DNA of 64,000 nucleotides, taken from the NCBI GenBank assembly GCA_947589575.1, contig CANQBM010000001.1, forward strand, positions 310,001-374,000, read 5' to 3'. The notes under the pieces are model-generated. The model did no database searches. It was given only the letters and a program-made list of their open reading frames with translations, and was not told the origin of the DNA. The stretch is from an uncultured Clostridia bacterium (lineage in GTDB: Bacteria > Bacillota > Clostridia > Oscillospirales > Acutalibacteraceae). Shown here one piece after another: positions 19,781 to 27,835 of the stretch (position 1 is the stretch's first letter; every line of letters starts with the position of its first letter). The translations under genes and the position numbers were made by a program.

Positions 19781-20584
19781 TTATTTGTATCTGTTGTGAT
19801 AATTGTTATTATATCCGTAGTTGTAACTGTATTTGTAGTTATATTTGTATTTTGAGCGGTAGGAACCCCTCTTATAGTATGATGAGTAACGTTTTCCCGA
19901 CGCGTTAATATCATTCAAAACAAAGCCGACAATCTGCGCGCCGATGTGCTTGAGAGAATTAACCGACGTTTTGACTTCCTGCAAATCAGTAGTCTCAAGC
20001 TTAATTATAAGGATATATCCTGTAGCCTTTGTCGCGAAAGCGGTTGAATCGGTAACAAGATTTACGGGAGGGGTATCAATAAGCACGCAGTCATAATGTG
20101 CTTTGACAAATTCAAGCAGTTTGTCCATTCGCGCGGAAGAGAGGAGTTCAGCCGGATTCGGAGGAACTTTTCCCGCTGTCAGAATTGAAAGATTTTCAAT
20201 ATCGGTCTTTGAAACAGTAATACTGTCGGTCAAGCCCGCAAGAATTTCGGAAAGGCCGTTTTTAACGGGAATTGAAAACATACGGTGTATGGTGGGGTTT
20301 CGCATATCCGCGTCAATAAGAAGTGTCCTTTTGCCCATCTGCGCAAAAGAGATTGCCATGTTTATTGAGTTAATGGATTTTCCGTTATTCGCGGTAGGAC
20401 TCGATACAACAAAGATCGGGCATTTTTCACCCTGCTGTGTAAAAAGAAGGTTTGTTCTTATTGAGTTATATGCTTCTTTTACAACAAAGGGTGAATCCGC
20501 GCAAAGAATTTTCTTTTGGTCATCTCTTGTAAAACCGGATGCTTTTGCTTCTCTCTTCTGTTTTTTTGAGTTTTTTCTATTCAT
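19781..20584 (-). CDS. Capsule tyrosine-protein kinase (CpsD/CapB BY-kinase)
   Basis: 267 aa cytoplasmic BY-kinase. Walker A lies in SSPTANNGKSINSINMAISF (a GKS motif), Walker A' in LLIDADMRNPTIH and Walker B in CVLIDTPP. The C-terminus carries an unusually dense tyrosine tail: 13 Tyr in the last 35 residues, the cluster that these kinases autophosphorylate. It works with the membrane partner encoded just upstream (CpsC/Wzz) to control polymer length and export. The ATG at 20584 overlaps the partner gene's end by 8 bp and has AGGAGG nine bases upstream. No PHP-type or low-molecular-weight tyrosine phosphatase gene is in the locus, which is a gap compared with streptococcal cps operons. Confidence 0.94.
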   Translation of the reverse strand: MNRKNSKKQKREAKASGFTRDDQKKILCADSPFVVKEAYNSIRTNLLFTQQGEKCPIFVVSSPTANNGKSINSINMAISFAQMGKRTLLIDADMRNPTIHRMFSIPVKNGLSEILAGLTDSITVSKTDIENLSILTAGKVPPNPAELLSSARMDKLLEFVKAHYDCVLIDTPPVNLVTDSTAFATKATGYILIIKLETTDLQEVKTSVNSLKHIGAQIVGFVLNDINASGKRYSSYYKRGSYRSKYKYNYKYSYNYGYNNNYHNRYK

Positions 20585-21371
20585 TATTCGCACCCTCCTT
20601 GTCGGTTTTTAATGATTCAATGGGCGGCTTAGGCGGTTCAAGCGAGGATTTTGAATCAGCTTTAGTAGTTGACGATACGGGCACAAGCCTTGGAATTGTG
20701 CCGAGAATAGGAATATCAAATTCTCGCTGTAAATCTTTTTCATCGGTAATGCTTGTGTCAAACAGTTCTTTTATAAAGAAGAAAACGAATGAAACAGCAA
20801 AGCTTAAAATTAATCCTACAAGTATATTTTTCTGCAAATTAGGGGAAGACGGTTCCTGCGGAAGTGTAGCGTAATCAATAACCTCCACGCCGCCGACCTT
20901 AAGAATTCTCACAATTTCATCGGGGCACGTGTCGGCAATCGCGTTTGCTATATTCATTGCAAGATCACGGTCCGTACTTGTTACATTAACCTGAAATGCG
21001 AGAGTTTCCTCAATTTGTGAGCAGCTCATCATTTTACCTATTTCATCGGGATCCATATTGTTGCCTAATTTGCCGGCAACCTTTTCCCTGAATGTTCTGC
21101 TTTCAACAACAACAAGATATGTGTTAACAAGCCTTTGCGAAGCTTCAAGTTCGCTTGATGTGATTGTGCTGTTTGCGCCGACGCGGTTATCACTGCTGCT
21201 GTAAACGTGCATTTTAATGCTGGCAGTGTATTTCGGTTCAATAAAGAAATTTGTGATACATCCTGCGAGAACAGCACCGATTAAAGAAATAACAGCTATG
21301 AAAATTATTTTTTTCCTGAGCATAGAAAAAATTTTTCTTAAATCTATGTTAATCTCTTTGTTTTCTTCCAT
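20577..21371 (-). CDS. Capsule chain-length regulator (CpsC/Wzz-like)
   Basis: 264 aa. An N-terminal Wzz domain has one membrane helix at about residues 20-40 (IIFIAVISLIGAVLAGCI), an extracellular helical part, a Pro-rich LPQEPSSPN segment and a second helix at about 180-200. A cytoplasmic tail with Pro-rich PPKPPIESLK presumably contacts and activates the kinase. It is the first gene of the operon, directly behind a strong promoter, with GGAGGG before the ATG. In Gram-positive capsule systems this is the membrane activator of the separate BY-kinase. Confidence 0.92.
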   Translation of the reverse strand: MEENKEINIDLRKIFSMLRKKIIFIAVISLIGAVLAGCITNFFIEPKYTASIKMHVYSSSDNRVGANSTITSSELEASQRLVNTYLVVVESRTFREKVAGKLGNNMDPDEIGKMMSCSQIEETLAFQVNVTSTDRDLAMNIANAIADTCPDEIVRILKVGGVEVIDYATLPQEPSSPNLQKNILVGLILSFAVSFVFFFIKELFDTSITDEKDLQREFDIPILGTIPRLVPVSSTTKADSKSSLEPPKPPIESLKTDKEGANNE

Positions 21372-21410
21372 GATTCCCTCCGAAACTTTTTGATAAAAAT
21401 ATATAAAAAC

Positions 21411-21439
21411 ATTATATCACTCGGCATATATTATGTCAA
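21411..21439 (-). promoter_or_regulatory. Promoter of the capsule operon
   Basis: On the minus strand: TTGACA, 17-bp spacer, TATAAT. It lies about 40 bp upstream of the first capsule gene. No other convincing internal promoter was noticed in the next 20 kb, so the whole set is probably one transcript. Confidence 0.88.
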
Positions 21440-21514
21440 TCTAAATATACTATATTATAATTATTATATAATATATGGAGAAATAAATCTACCGTAAAAA
21501 TATAGAAATCAATC

Positions 21515-21550
21515 AAAAAACTGCCTCCTGTTTAAAGAGACAGTCTTTTT
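21515..21550 (-). terminator. Terminator after the Dabb gene
   Basis: On the minus strand ACTGTCTC pairs with GAGGCAGT (one G-U pair) and is followed by TTTTTT. It separates the Dabb gene from the capsule promoter. Confidence 0.8.
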
Positions 21551-21552
21551 AA

Positions 21553-21843
21553 TTACATTTCATAATCGACAGAAATTGAAGCTTCCTGCACACTGTGAAT
21601 GTACTTTTTAACAACATCACAGTGATAAGAATCATTTTGATAATCTTTAAGAGCCTCTGTGCTTTCAAATGTTGTTTCCAAAATTATATCGTAAGAACGC
21701 TGTGAATGAAGAAAATCAACACCTACCTGAATGCTTTTTATCTGCGGAACCTTGCCCTCCATTGACCTGAATATTTCAGCTGCCTTTTCGCAGCTTTCCT
21801 TACTTCTGTCCTTAAGCTTAAAACACACAATATGTTTAATCAT
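21553..21843 (-). CDS. Dabb (stress-responsive A/B barrel) domain protein
   Basis: 96 aa. MIKHIVCFKLKD, the central Q-x-G pattern (IKSIQVGVDFLHSQRSYDII) and the C-terminal HCDVVKKYIHSVQEASIS fit the Dabb family (PF07876), small dimeric alpha-beta barrels. The biological role is mostly unknown. The ATG has GGGAGGT upstream; an earlier in-frame start would lie on the ribosome site. It follows rny beyond a terminator hairpin and may receive some read-through. Confidence 0.85.
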   Translation of the reverse strand: MIKHIVCFKLKDRSKESCEKAAEIFRSMEGKVPQIKSIQVGVDFLHSQRSYDIILETTFESTEALKDYQNDSYHCDVVKKYIHSVQEASISVDYEM

Positions 21844-21864
21844 TTTATTACCTCCCAAGTAATA

Positions 21865-21897
21865 AAAATGCCGACTTATGTCGGCATTTAATAACTG
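21865..21897 (-). terminator. Terminator after rny
   Basis: On the minus strand AAATGCCGAC / GTCGGCATTT with a four-base loop and a T-rich tail, immediately after the rny stop codon. Confidence 0.85.
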
Positions 21898-23454
21898 CTA
21901 TTTTGCAATATCACTGGCTCTTGATTCTCTTATAATATTAACTTTAATTTGTCCCGGATATTCCATTTCGCTTTCAATCTTTTTAGCGATTTCATGAGCA
22001 ATATAAGGCATTCTCGTATCGTCAATAACATTAGGTTTAACCATAACTCTGACTTCGCGTCCCGCCTGAATTGCATATGCTCTTTCAACGCCTTCAAAGC
22101 TTGTTGATATTTCTTCAAGCTGCTGTAGGCGTTTTATATAGTTTTCAATATTTTCTCTTCTTGCGCCGGGTCTTGCGGCTGAAACCGCGTCCGCCGCCTG
22201 AACAAGACAAGCAACAACAGTTTTACACTCAATCTCACCGTGATGCGCGGCAATAGCGTGAACTACGCCCTCATTTTCTTTGTACTTTCTTGCAAATTCA
22301 ACGCCGAGCGCAATATGAGAGCCTTCCATTTCGTGGTCAAGTGCTTTTCCAATATCGTGAAGAAGACCGGCGCGTCTTGCAAGTTTTTCATCGGCGCCGA
22401 GTTCTGCTGCCATAAGTCCCGCGATATAAGATACCTCCAAGCTGTGCGTAAGTACGCTTTGACCGTACGATGTACGGTATTTCAGCTTACCGAGAAGCTT
22501 AACAAGCTCAGGGTGAATCTGACCGCAGTTAGCCGAAAGAACTGCTTTTTCACCCTCTTGTTTAATAGTGGCGTTAACCTCTCTGGTGCTTTTTTCAAAC
22601 AGTTCTTCAATTTTAGTCGGATGAATACGTCCGTCCTGTATGAGTCTTTCAAGCGTAAGCCTTGCAATCTCTCTTCTGATAGGGTCGAAAGAACTGATTG
22701 TAATGGCTTCGGGTGTGTCGTCAATAATTAATTCAACACCGGTAATTGTTTCGATAGAGCGGATATTTCTACCCTCTCTGCCGATAATTCTGCCTTTCAT
22801 TTCATCATTTGGCAGGGCTACAACGGAAACAGTCGTTTCTGCTGTGTGGTCTGCCGCGCAGCGCTGGATAGCAGTGCCGATAATCTCTCTCGCCAAAATA
22901 TCGCTTTGGTCACGAACCATCTGCTCGTATTCAAGAATACGCTTGCTTTTTTCAGTATCAAGTTCTTCACCGAGAGTCGCAAGGAGCTGCTCCTTAGCTT
23001 CCTCCTGTGTGAGTCCCGATATGCGCTCAAGCATATCAAACTGACTTTTCTTAATGCCGTCAATTTCGAGTAGCTTTTCATCAAGCTGCTTTTGCTTTTC
23101 ACTTAAAGCGTCAGTCTTTTTTTCAAGAGAATCCGCACGTTTGTCAAGATATTCTTCTCTTTGATTCAAACGTGTTTCCTGCCTCTGAACCTCACTTCTT
23201 CTCTCGCGGATTTCCTTATCGGCATCCGAGCGGAGCTTGTGAATTTCATCCTTAGCTTCAACAAGACGGGCTTTCTTTGTAGCCTCCGCCTCGGATAAAG
23301 CATTGTTAATTATTTTTGTTGCCTCTTGTGTTGCAGAGCCGATTTCCTTTTCGCTTGTTCTTCTGCGGTGTTCACCGCCTATAACAAAACCGATTATACC
23401 AAAAATAACAGCGCATACCGCGCCGACAATAATAGGGATAATTATACTACTCAT
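21898..23454 (-). CDS. rny: Ribonuclease Y
   Basis: 518 aa, the usual RNase Y length. An N-terminal membrane helix ([20 protein letters not shown]) is followed by a long coiled coil rich in Glu, Lys and Arg up to about residue 190, a KH domain with [14 protein letters not shown], and an HD domain ([18 protein letters not shown], then [19 protein letters not shown]). It is a membrane-attached endoribonuclease that starts decay of many mRNAs and processes some operon transcripts in Firmicutes. The ribosome site AGGAGGTG is strong. It is divergent from thrS, each with its own promoter. Confidence 0.97.
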   Translation of the reverse strand: MSSIIIPIIVGAVCAVIFGIIGFVIGGEHRRRTSEKEIGSATQEATKIINNALSEAEATKKARLVEAKDEIHKLRSDADKEIRERRSEVQRQETRLNQREEYLDKRADSLEKKTDALSEKQKQLDEKLLEIDGIKKSQFDMLERISGLTQEEAKEQLLATLGEELDTEKSKRILEYEQMVRDQSDILAREIIGTAIQRCAADHTAETTVSVVALPNDEMKGRIIGREGRNIRSIETITGVELIIDDTPEAITISSFDPIRREIARLTLERLIQDGRIHPTKIEELFEKSTREVNATIKQEGEKAVLSANCGQIHPELVKLLGKLKYRTSYGQSVLTHSLEVSYIAGLMAAELGADEKLARRAGLLHDIGKALDHEMEGSHIALGVEFARKYKENEGVVHAIAAHHGEIECKTVVACLVQAADAVSAARPGARRENIENYIKRLQQLEEISTSFEGVERAYAIQAGREVRVMVKPNVIDDTRMPYIAHEIAKKIESEMEYPGQIKVNIIRESRASDIAK

Positions 23455-23590
23455 ACGTTAACAGCACCTCCTTCTGTTTATAATTCTCGAAATTTACCAT
23501 TCAGAAAAGGTACAGTTTAAATGCAATTTTTATCAAAGTTTGACATATTTGCAGATAAGAAAGCATATCTATATGTAAAACTTATATAAT

Positions 23591-23619
23591 AATATACACC
23601 TATATCTTGTATCTGTCAA
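23591..23619 (-). promoter_or_regulatory. Promoter of rny
   Basis: Minus strand TTGACA, 17-bp spacer, TATATT. Confidence 0.82.
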
Positions 23620-23668
23620 GCGTTTTGAGCCAAAACCTTAAAATGCACAAAATTAAAATCTAAAATTA

Positions 23669-23697
23669 TTGACAATTATATTTGAGCGTGATAGAAT
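23669..23697 (+). promoter_or_regulatory. Promoter of thrS
   Basis: TTGACA, 17-bp spacer, TAGAAT, just upstream of the T-box leader. Predicted start near 23704. Confidence 0.85.
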
Positions 23698-23703
23698 ACT
23701 TTA

Positions 23704-23928
23704 AAAGAAAATCGTTGACAAGGATATGATTTGTTTTTGAAACTTAAAGAGAGTGTGTGGGCGGTGAAAACACACAGCGTAAAAAACAAATTACCACCTT
23801 TGAGTGCCTTTAATACAGGCCGGTCTGCTTCCGTTATAAAGCGTATGAGCGGCGATTCTTCGCAATTCAGGTGGAACCGTGGATTTTTTTTATTCACCCT
23901 GACTTTTCAGGGTGATTTTTATTTTTTT
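23704..23928 (+). promoter_or_regulatory. T-box riboswitch of thrS
   Basis: The conserved T-box sequence AGGTGGAACCGTGG lies at 23869-23882. A Stem I with AGAGAG and the helix GTGTGT/ACACAC is seen at about 23738-23776, and a terminator (CACCCTGA / TCAGGGTG, then a T-rich tract) at 23895-23928. A candidate threonine specifier ACC followed by a purine is at 23793-23795. In this class uncharged tRNA-Thr pairs with the specifier and stabilises the antiterminator, so thrS is expressed on threonine starvation. Confidence 0.93.
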
Positions 23929-23943
23929 ACGGAGGGAATAAGA

Positions 23944-25854
23944 ATGGTTAAAATTACTTTAAAAGACGGCTCGGTTAAAGAGTATGACGCGTCTGTGTCT
24001 GCCGCCGATGTTACAAAGGAAATTTCAATGGGGCTTTACAGGAACGCGTGCTCCTGTAAAATCAACGGAGAGGTTAAGGATTTAAGGACTGTTATTGATA
24101 GCGACTGTACCTTTGAGGTGCTGACATTCGATGACGAGGACGGCAGAAAGACCTTTAATCATACCGCATCGCATATTATGGCGCAGGCTGTCAAGAGACT
24201 TTACCCCGATGTAAAGCTCACTATCGGACCTGCCATTGACAACGGTTTTTATTATGACTTTGACGCTCCCGAGGCATTTACTCCGGAAAATCTTGACGCA
24301 ATAGAAAAAGAGATGAAAAATATTGTCAAGGAGGGCTTGGAGATTGAAAAGTTTGAGCTTCCTCCCGACGAGGCAGTCAGGCTTATGGAGGAAAAGGGTG
24401 AGCCTTATAAGGTTGAGCTTATTAATGAACACGCTCAAAAAGGCGAGCCTATAAGTTTTTATAAGCAGGGCGAGTTTACCGAGCTTTGCGCGGGTCCGCA
24501 CCTTATGGATATGAAAGCGGTTAAAGCGTTTAAGCTCACAAACTGCACAGGCGCATACTGGCGCGGAGACGCTAAAAACAAGATGCTCTGCCGTGTTTAC
24601 GGTACGGCGTTTCCCAAAGCGTCAATGCTTGAAGAGCATCTCCAAATGCTTGAGGAGGCTAAAAAGCGGGATCATAGAAAAATAGGAAAAGAACTTGAAC
24701 TTTTTACAATTATGGAAGAGGGACCCGGTTTTCCGTTCTTTTTGCCAAAAGGTATGACATTAAAAAACACCCTTGTTGATTATTGGAGAGAGATTCATAA
24801 AAATGCAGGCTATCTCGAAATTCAGACTCCGATTATCCTTAACAGAGCATTGTGGGAACGCAGCGGACATTGGGAACATTATAAAGAAAATATGTATACT
24901 ACGGTTATTGATGATGAGGATTTTGCAATAAAACCTATGAATTGTCCGGGCGGTATGCTTGTTTATAAGACCAAAATGCATTCCTATAAAGATTTACCTC
25001 TTCGTATGGGCGAGCTTGGTATTGTCCATAGACACGAGCTTTCCGGTGCTCTTCATGGTCTTATGCGAGTTCGTAACTTTACTCAGGATGATGCTCATAT
25101 TTTTATGACAAGAGAGCAGATAAAGGATGAAATCAAGGGAGTTGTAAAACTCATTGATTCTGTATACAGCACCTTTGGTTTTAAATATCATATTGAATTA
25201 TCCACTCAGCCTGAGGATTCAATGGGGGCAAAGGAAGATTGGGATATTGCGACGGATGCCCTTCGGGATGCCATAACTGAGCTTGGATATGACTATGAGG
25301 TTAACGAGGGAGACGGGGCATTTTATGGACCTAAGCTTGATTTCCATTTGACAGACTGTCTTGGAAGAACATGGCAGTGCGGAACAATTCAGCTTGATTT
25401 TCAATTGCCTGAAAGATTTGAACTTGAATACGTTGGTTCTGACGGAGAAAAACACAGACCTATAATGATTCACAGGGTTGTATTTGGCAGTATTGAGCGC
25501 TTTATTGGTATTCTTACCGAGCATTTTGCAGGCGCGTTTCCTGTATGGCTTGCTCCTGTTCAGGTTAAGCTCCTTCCGATTGCCGACAGACATCTTGATT
25601 ATCTCTATGAGGTTAAAAAGACTCTTGAGGCTAAGGGTATCCGCTGTGAGATTGATGACAGGTCTGAAAAAATCGGATTTAAAATCAGAAGCGCACAGCT
25701 TGAAAAGGTACCTTATATGCTTCTCGCGGGCGATAAGGATATTGAAAACGGTACAATTTCAGTCCGCTCAAGAAAGAACGGCGACGAGGGACCTGCAACT
25801 GCAAATGAATTTCTCGCAAGAATCATTGAAGAGATTGAAACAAAAGCGCTTTAA
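23944..25854 (+). CDS. thrS: Threonyl-tRNA synthetase
   Basis: 636 aa, normal length. Domains in order: an N-terminal TGS-like domain (about 1-60), the editing domain with HTASHIMAQAV and CAGPH, the class II catalytic core with the motif-2 region MNCPGGMLVYK, HRHELSGALHGLMRVRNFTQ and the zinc-site Cys/His residues, and motif 3 in HRVVFGSIERFIGILTEHFA. The C-terminal anticodon domain starts at PVWLAPVQVKLLPI. The ATG is chosen because GGAGGG precedes it and it lies just after the T-box terminator; a longer upstream reading frame would pass through the riboswitch. Confidence 0.98.
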   Translation: MVKITLKDGSVKEYDASVSAADVTKEISMGLYRNACSCKINGEVKDLRTVIDSDCTFEVLTFDDEDGRKTFNHTASHIMAQAVKRLYPDVKLTIGPAIDNGFYYDFDAPEAFTPENLDAIEKEMKNIVKEGLEIEKFELPPDEAVRLMEEKGEPYKVELINEHAQKGEPISFYKQGEFTELCAGPHLMDMKAVKAFKLTNCTGAYWRGDAKNKMLCRVYGTAFPKASMLEEHLQMLEEAKKRDHRKIGKELELFTIMEEGPGFPFFLPKGMTLKNTLVDYWREIHKNAGYLEIQTPIILNRALWERSGHWEHYKENMYTTVIDDEDFAIKPMNCPGGMLVYKTKMHSYKDLPLRMGELGIVHRHELSGALHGLMRVRNFTQDDAHIFMTREQIKDEIKGVVKLIDSVYSTFGFKYHIELSTQPEDSMGAKEDWDIATDALRDAITELGYDYEVNEGDGAFYGPKLDFHLTDCLGRTWQCGTIQLDFQLPERFELEYVGSDGEKHRPIMIHRVVFGSIERFIGILTEHFAGAFPVWLAPVQVKLLPIADRHLDYLYEVKKTLEAKGIRCEIDDRSEKIGFKIRSAQLEKVPYMLLAGDKDIENGTISVRSRKNGDEGPATANEFLARIIEEIETKAL

Positions 25855-25984
25855 TTTTAACTTATTAAGGCAAGATGCTCCCTGCTTTTAAAACGGCGCC
25901 TTGACACGTTGAATGACAGGGCAAGTTTCTTATTAAATTCCACGCAGTGCGGAGTTATTCCACTACACGTTCATTGCAGAGTTT

Positions 25985-26020
25985 ATCCTCCTGTTTTATA
26001 TTGAAAACAGGAGGATTTTT
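25985..26020 (+). terminator. Terminator-like hairpin after thrS that contains the next gene's ribosome site
   Basis: A perfect 13-bp inverted repeat, ATCCTCCTGTTTT / AAAACAGGAGGAT, with a six-base loop and five more T residues. It looks like the intrinsic terminator of thrS, but its 3' arm is also the AGGAGG of the gene starting at 26022, so the folded form would hide that ribosome site. Confidence 0.8.
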
Positions 26021-26021
26021 T

Positions 26022-26534
26022 ATGAAAAAATTTTTTAAAATAACAGGTGTTGTTTTTATTACATTTCTAATTTTATTTACTGTTATTTCATTTAAGTGGC
26101 TGTATTATCATCTGTGGTATTCCGGTGACAGAATTACAATTAATCTTACTACTGAAATTGACAATAAAGCAGTGCATATTGACAAAGAAGTAATGCTTAC
26201 TGATGATTATGGAAATGCTGTTTATAGTAATGGCATTGTAAAAGTTAAGGAAAATGGTACAAAAACAGTTATTTCAGTACCGGCTCAGTCATATGGTCCT
26301 TATCGAATAAAATTTAATGTCAATTCAATTCCTTTTTATTTGGAATTGTACCAGTTTAATTGGTGGGATGTACAGGAAATTCTTTTAGATATTAACATTG
26401 ATACAGAAAACGAGATGGTTTTTTACAATGTTAAACATATGTATCTTAATGAAGAGGCTTTAAAAGAAACATACTATTACAATGAAAAATTTTTGCTTGA
26501 TGAATCCTATAACTCAATAGGACTTATGAGATAA
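26022..26534 (+). CDS. Hypothetical membrane-anchored extracytoplasmic protein
   Basis: 170 aa, no family recognised. It begins KKFFKITGVVFITFLILFTV, a signal-anchor helix (about residues 2-25), and the rest is soluble and probably beta-rich: YSGDRITINLTTEIDNKAV, then TVISVPAQSYGPYRIKFNV, and a Trp/Tyr-rich segment FYLELYQFNWWDVQEIL. No cysteines or catalytic pattern are visible. The start is fixed by AGGAGG, which is inside a terminator-like hairpin. It has its own strong terminator and no evident operon partner. Confidence 0.75.
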   Translation: MKKFFKITGVVFITFLILFTVISFKWLYYHLWYSGDRITINLTTEIDNKAVHIDKEVMLTDDYGNAVYSNGIVKVKENGTKTVISVPAQSYGPYRIKFNVNSIPFYLELYQFNWWDVQEILLDINIDTENEMVFYNVKHMYLNEEALKETYYYNEKFLLDESYNSIGLMR

Positions 26535-26566
26535 GTAACAAAGGGATACCCTTTGTTACTTTTTGT
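26535..26566 (+). terminator. Terminator of the hypothetical protein gene
   Basis: GTAACAAAGGG, three-base loop, CCCTTTGTTAC, then a T run. It follows the stop codon directly. Confidence 0.9.
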
Positions 26567-26594
26567 TTGACAAATGACTTGTTGTATTTTAATA
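26567..26594 (+). promoter_or_regulatory. Promoter of the metallophosphoesterase gene
   Basis: TTGACA, 16-bp spacer, TAATAT, about 30 bp before the start codon and just after the preceding terminator. Confidence 0.75.
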
Positions 26595-26624
26595 TGAGAA
26601 CAATAGAATTTAAGGGAGAATTTT

Positions 26625-27434
26625 ATGAGAATTTTACTAATCGCGGATGTTCATAATAAACCGCACGGCAGTAAAAAATCGCTCAATTCAATTAATAATA
26701 TTATTAAAAAAAGCAAAAGTGATTTAATTGTTTTTATGGGGGATACTGTTCACGGTCCGTCTACGCCTTATAACTATGAAAAATATTTGAGACAGGTTTT
26801 TGATTTAACGGGGGATGTTCCTTTCGCGACGGTCTTCGGCAATCACGACGATGAGTGCTCCACCTCAAAGGAAGATATTTTAAAAATTACGAAATCATAT
26901 AAAAACTGCCTGACTGTCGGTTGTGATTACGTTATTGAAATGTTTGACGAGACCCTGCTTTTCATTGACAGCGGTTCGTATTATAACGGGGAAGAGAGCT
27001 TTTATGATACGGTGAAAAAGGAGCAAATTGATTTTGCGAAATCAAAAATAAAGGGTAAAAAGGCAATTCTTTTTCAGCATATAATTATGCCTGATATTAT
27101 GGAATGTATTGAAGAATACGGAAAAATGGTAAAAGGAGCAGTACGTGACGGAGAAAGATTTTATAAATTTAAAAATAATATTGAATATACAGGTACGCTC
27201 GGTGAACGTCCTTGTCCTCCCGATATAAACACAGGCGAGTTTGAAGAACTCAGGGAATATTTAAAAGCCTGTGTTTTCGGTCATGACCATAAAAATTCAT
27301 TTGAACTTTATATAAGAGGCGTGAAGTTTATTCAGTGTGCCGGAAGCGGTAATAACTCATACGATAAATTCTGCAAATCATCAGTCAAAATACTTGATAC
27401 AAAAACACTTGAAACAGAGCGGATTTTTATTTAA
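26625..27434 (+). CDS. Calcineurin-like metallophosphoesterase
   Basis: 269 aa. The five metal-site blocks are present in order: ADVHN (7-11), MGDTVHG, GNHDDE, FQHIIMP and FGHDHKNSFE, as in PF00149 enzymes with a two-metal centre. There is no signal peptide, so it is cytoplasmic. The closest architecture is that of stand-alone bacterial phosphoesterases of unknown substrate, acting on nucleotides or phosphodiesters. GGGAGA precedes the ATG. It has its own promoter, and no terminator with a clear T run was seen after it. Confidence 0.9.
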   Translation: MRILLIADVHNKPHGSKKSLNSINNIIKKSKSDLIVFMGDTVHGPSTPYNYEKYLRQVFDLTGDVPFATVFGNHDDECSTSKEDILKITKSYKNCLTVGCDYVIEMFDETLLFIDSGSYYNGEESFYDTVKKEQIDFAKSKIKGKKAILFQHIIMPDIMECIEEYGKMVKGAVRDGERFYKFKNNIEYTGTLGERPCPPDINTGEFEELREYLKACVFGHDHKNSFELYIRGVKFIQCAGSGNNSYDKFCKSSVKILDTKTLETERIFI

Positions 27435-27576
27435 CTTCGCACAAAAAGTCAGGAAATTTATATTAATCCGTGTTAAAATTTTTAAGAGTTGCGGGTAAAA
27501 TGTGGTTAATATGACGGATTAATAGGAAAAATTAGGTGGTAAAATGGTAAAATTTAATAAAAAACTTTAAATTTTC

Positions 27577-27605
27577 TTGCGTTTAAAATTTTTGTGTGTT
27601 ATGCT
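27577..27605 (+). promoter_or_regulatory. Probable promoter of the peptide/ABC exporter unit
   Basis: TTGCGT, 17-bp spacer, TATGCT: a moderate sigma-A match with correct spacing. The predicted start falls on the palindrome that follows. Confidence 0.55.
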
Positions 27606-27611
27606 TTTTTC

Positions 27612-27625
27612 ATTGATTAATCAAT
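27612..27625. promoter_or_regulatory. Palindrome at the predicted transcription start (candidate operator)
   Basis: Perfect 14-bp palindrome ATTGATTAATCAAT located 6-20 bp downstream of the -10 box, a common place for a repressor site. No regulator gene is adjacent. Confidence 0.45.
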
Positions 27626-27650
27626 AATAATTTAACGGAGGTGAACACAA

Positions 27651-27767
27651 ATGACAAAATTCAGAGCTTATGATATGACTAATCAAATGGTTGAACCTAA
27701 ATGGTATGGGTACAACCGTAATATTTTCTGCCGATTTATTGATTGTGTTCACTATCCCAATCAATAA
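27651..27767 (+). CDS. 38-residue peptide of unknown family, candidate exported or precursor peptide
   Basis: A short gene with a near-perfect ribosome site (GGAGGTG, seven bases before the ATG). The product starts MTKFRAYDMTNQMVEPKW and ends CRFIDCVHYPNQ. It has a polar first half, an aromatic middle (KWYGYNRNIF) and two cysteines four residues apart (27 and 32), which could form a disulfide or thioether. There is no hydrophobic signal, no GG leader motif and no match to a precursor family I know. It is followed at once by an attenuator-like hairpin and then two ABC exporter genes, the usual layout for a highly expressed precursor with a less expressed transporter. No modification enzyme or protease is nearby. 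Translation is well supported by the ribosome site and context; export and function are inference. Confidence 0.7.
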   Translation: MTKFRAYDMTNQMVEPKWYGYNRNIFCRFIDCVHYPNQ

Positions 27768-27781
27768 ATAAGTGTGTTTAC

Positions 27782-27818
27782 GCACCGCCGGCAGTAATGC
27801 CTGCGGTGCTGTTTTTTT
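27782..27818 (+). terminator. Attenuator-like terminator between peptide and exporter genes
   Basis: GCACCGC-C-GGCA-GTAA-TGCC-T-GCGGTGC followed by seven T residues: an 11-bp stem with one mismatch and a tetraloop. The exporter ATG is only about 18 bp further, with no room for a separate promoter, so partial read-through is likely. Confidence 0.85.
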
Positions 27819-27835
27819 ATGAATGAGGTGAAATT

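Larger units (their letters stand above)
23455..23943. other. Divergent rny/thrS control region
   Basis: It holds the rny promoter and a leader of about 130 nt on the minus strand, and the thrS promoter with its T-box leader on the plus strand. No gene is seen in it. Confidence 0.8.
27435..27650 (+). other. Leader and control region of the small peptide gene
   Basis: AT-rich region with a perfect 10-bp inverted repeat ATTAATCCGT (27462-27471) / ACGGATTAAT (27514-27523), then a promoter, and then the 14-bp palindrome ATTGATTAATCAAT (27612-27625) at the predicted start of transcription. No coding sequence was found in it. Confidence 0.55.

Noticed and set aside
20103-20612. 169-codon plus-strand open frame opposite the capsule kinase gene
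   Set aside because: Shadow of a well-identified gene on the opposite strand.
23731-23943. Extended N-terminus of thrS, 71 codons upstream
   Set aside because: It begins at TTG and runs through the T-box and terminator; the internal ATG has GGAGGG and matches the family start.
27651-27767. AgrD-type or lanthipeptide precursor
   Set aside because: No AgrB, LanM/LanBC, radical SAM or protease gene nearby, and no leader features of those families; the peptide is therefore left as unclassified.
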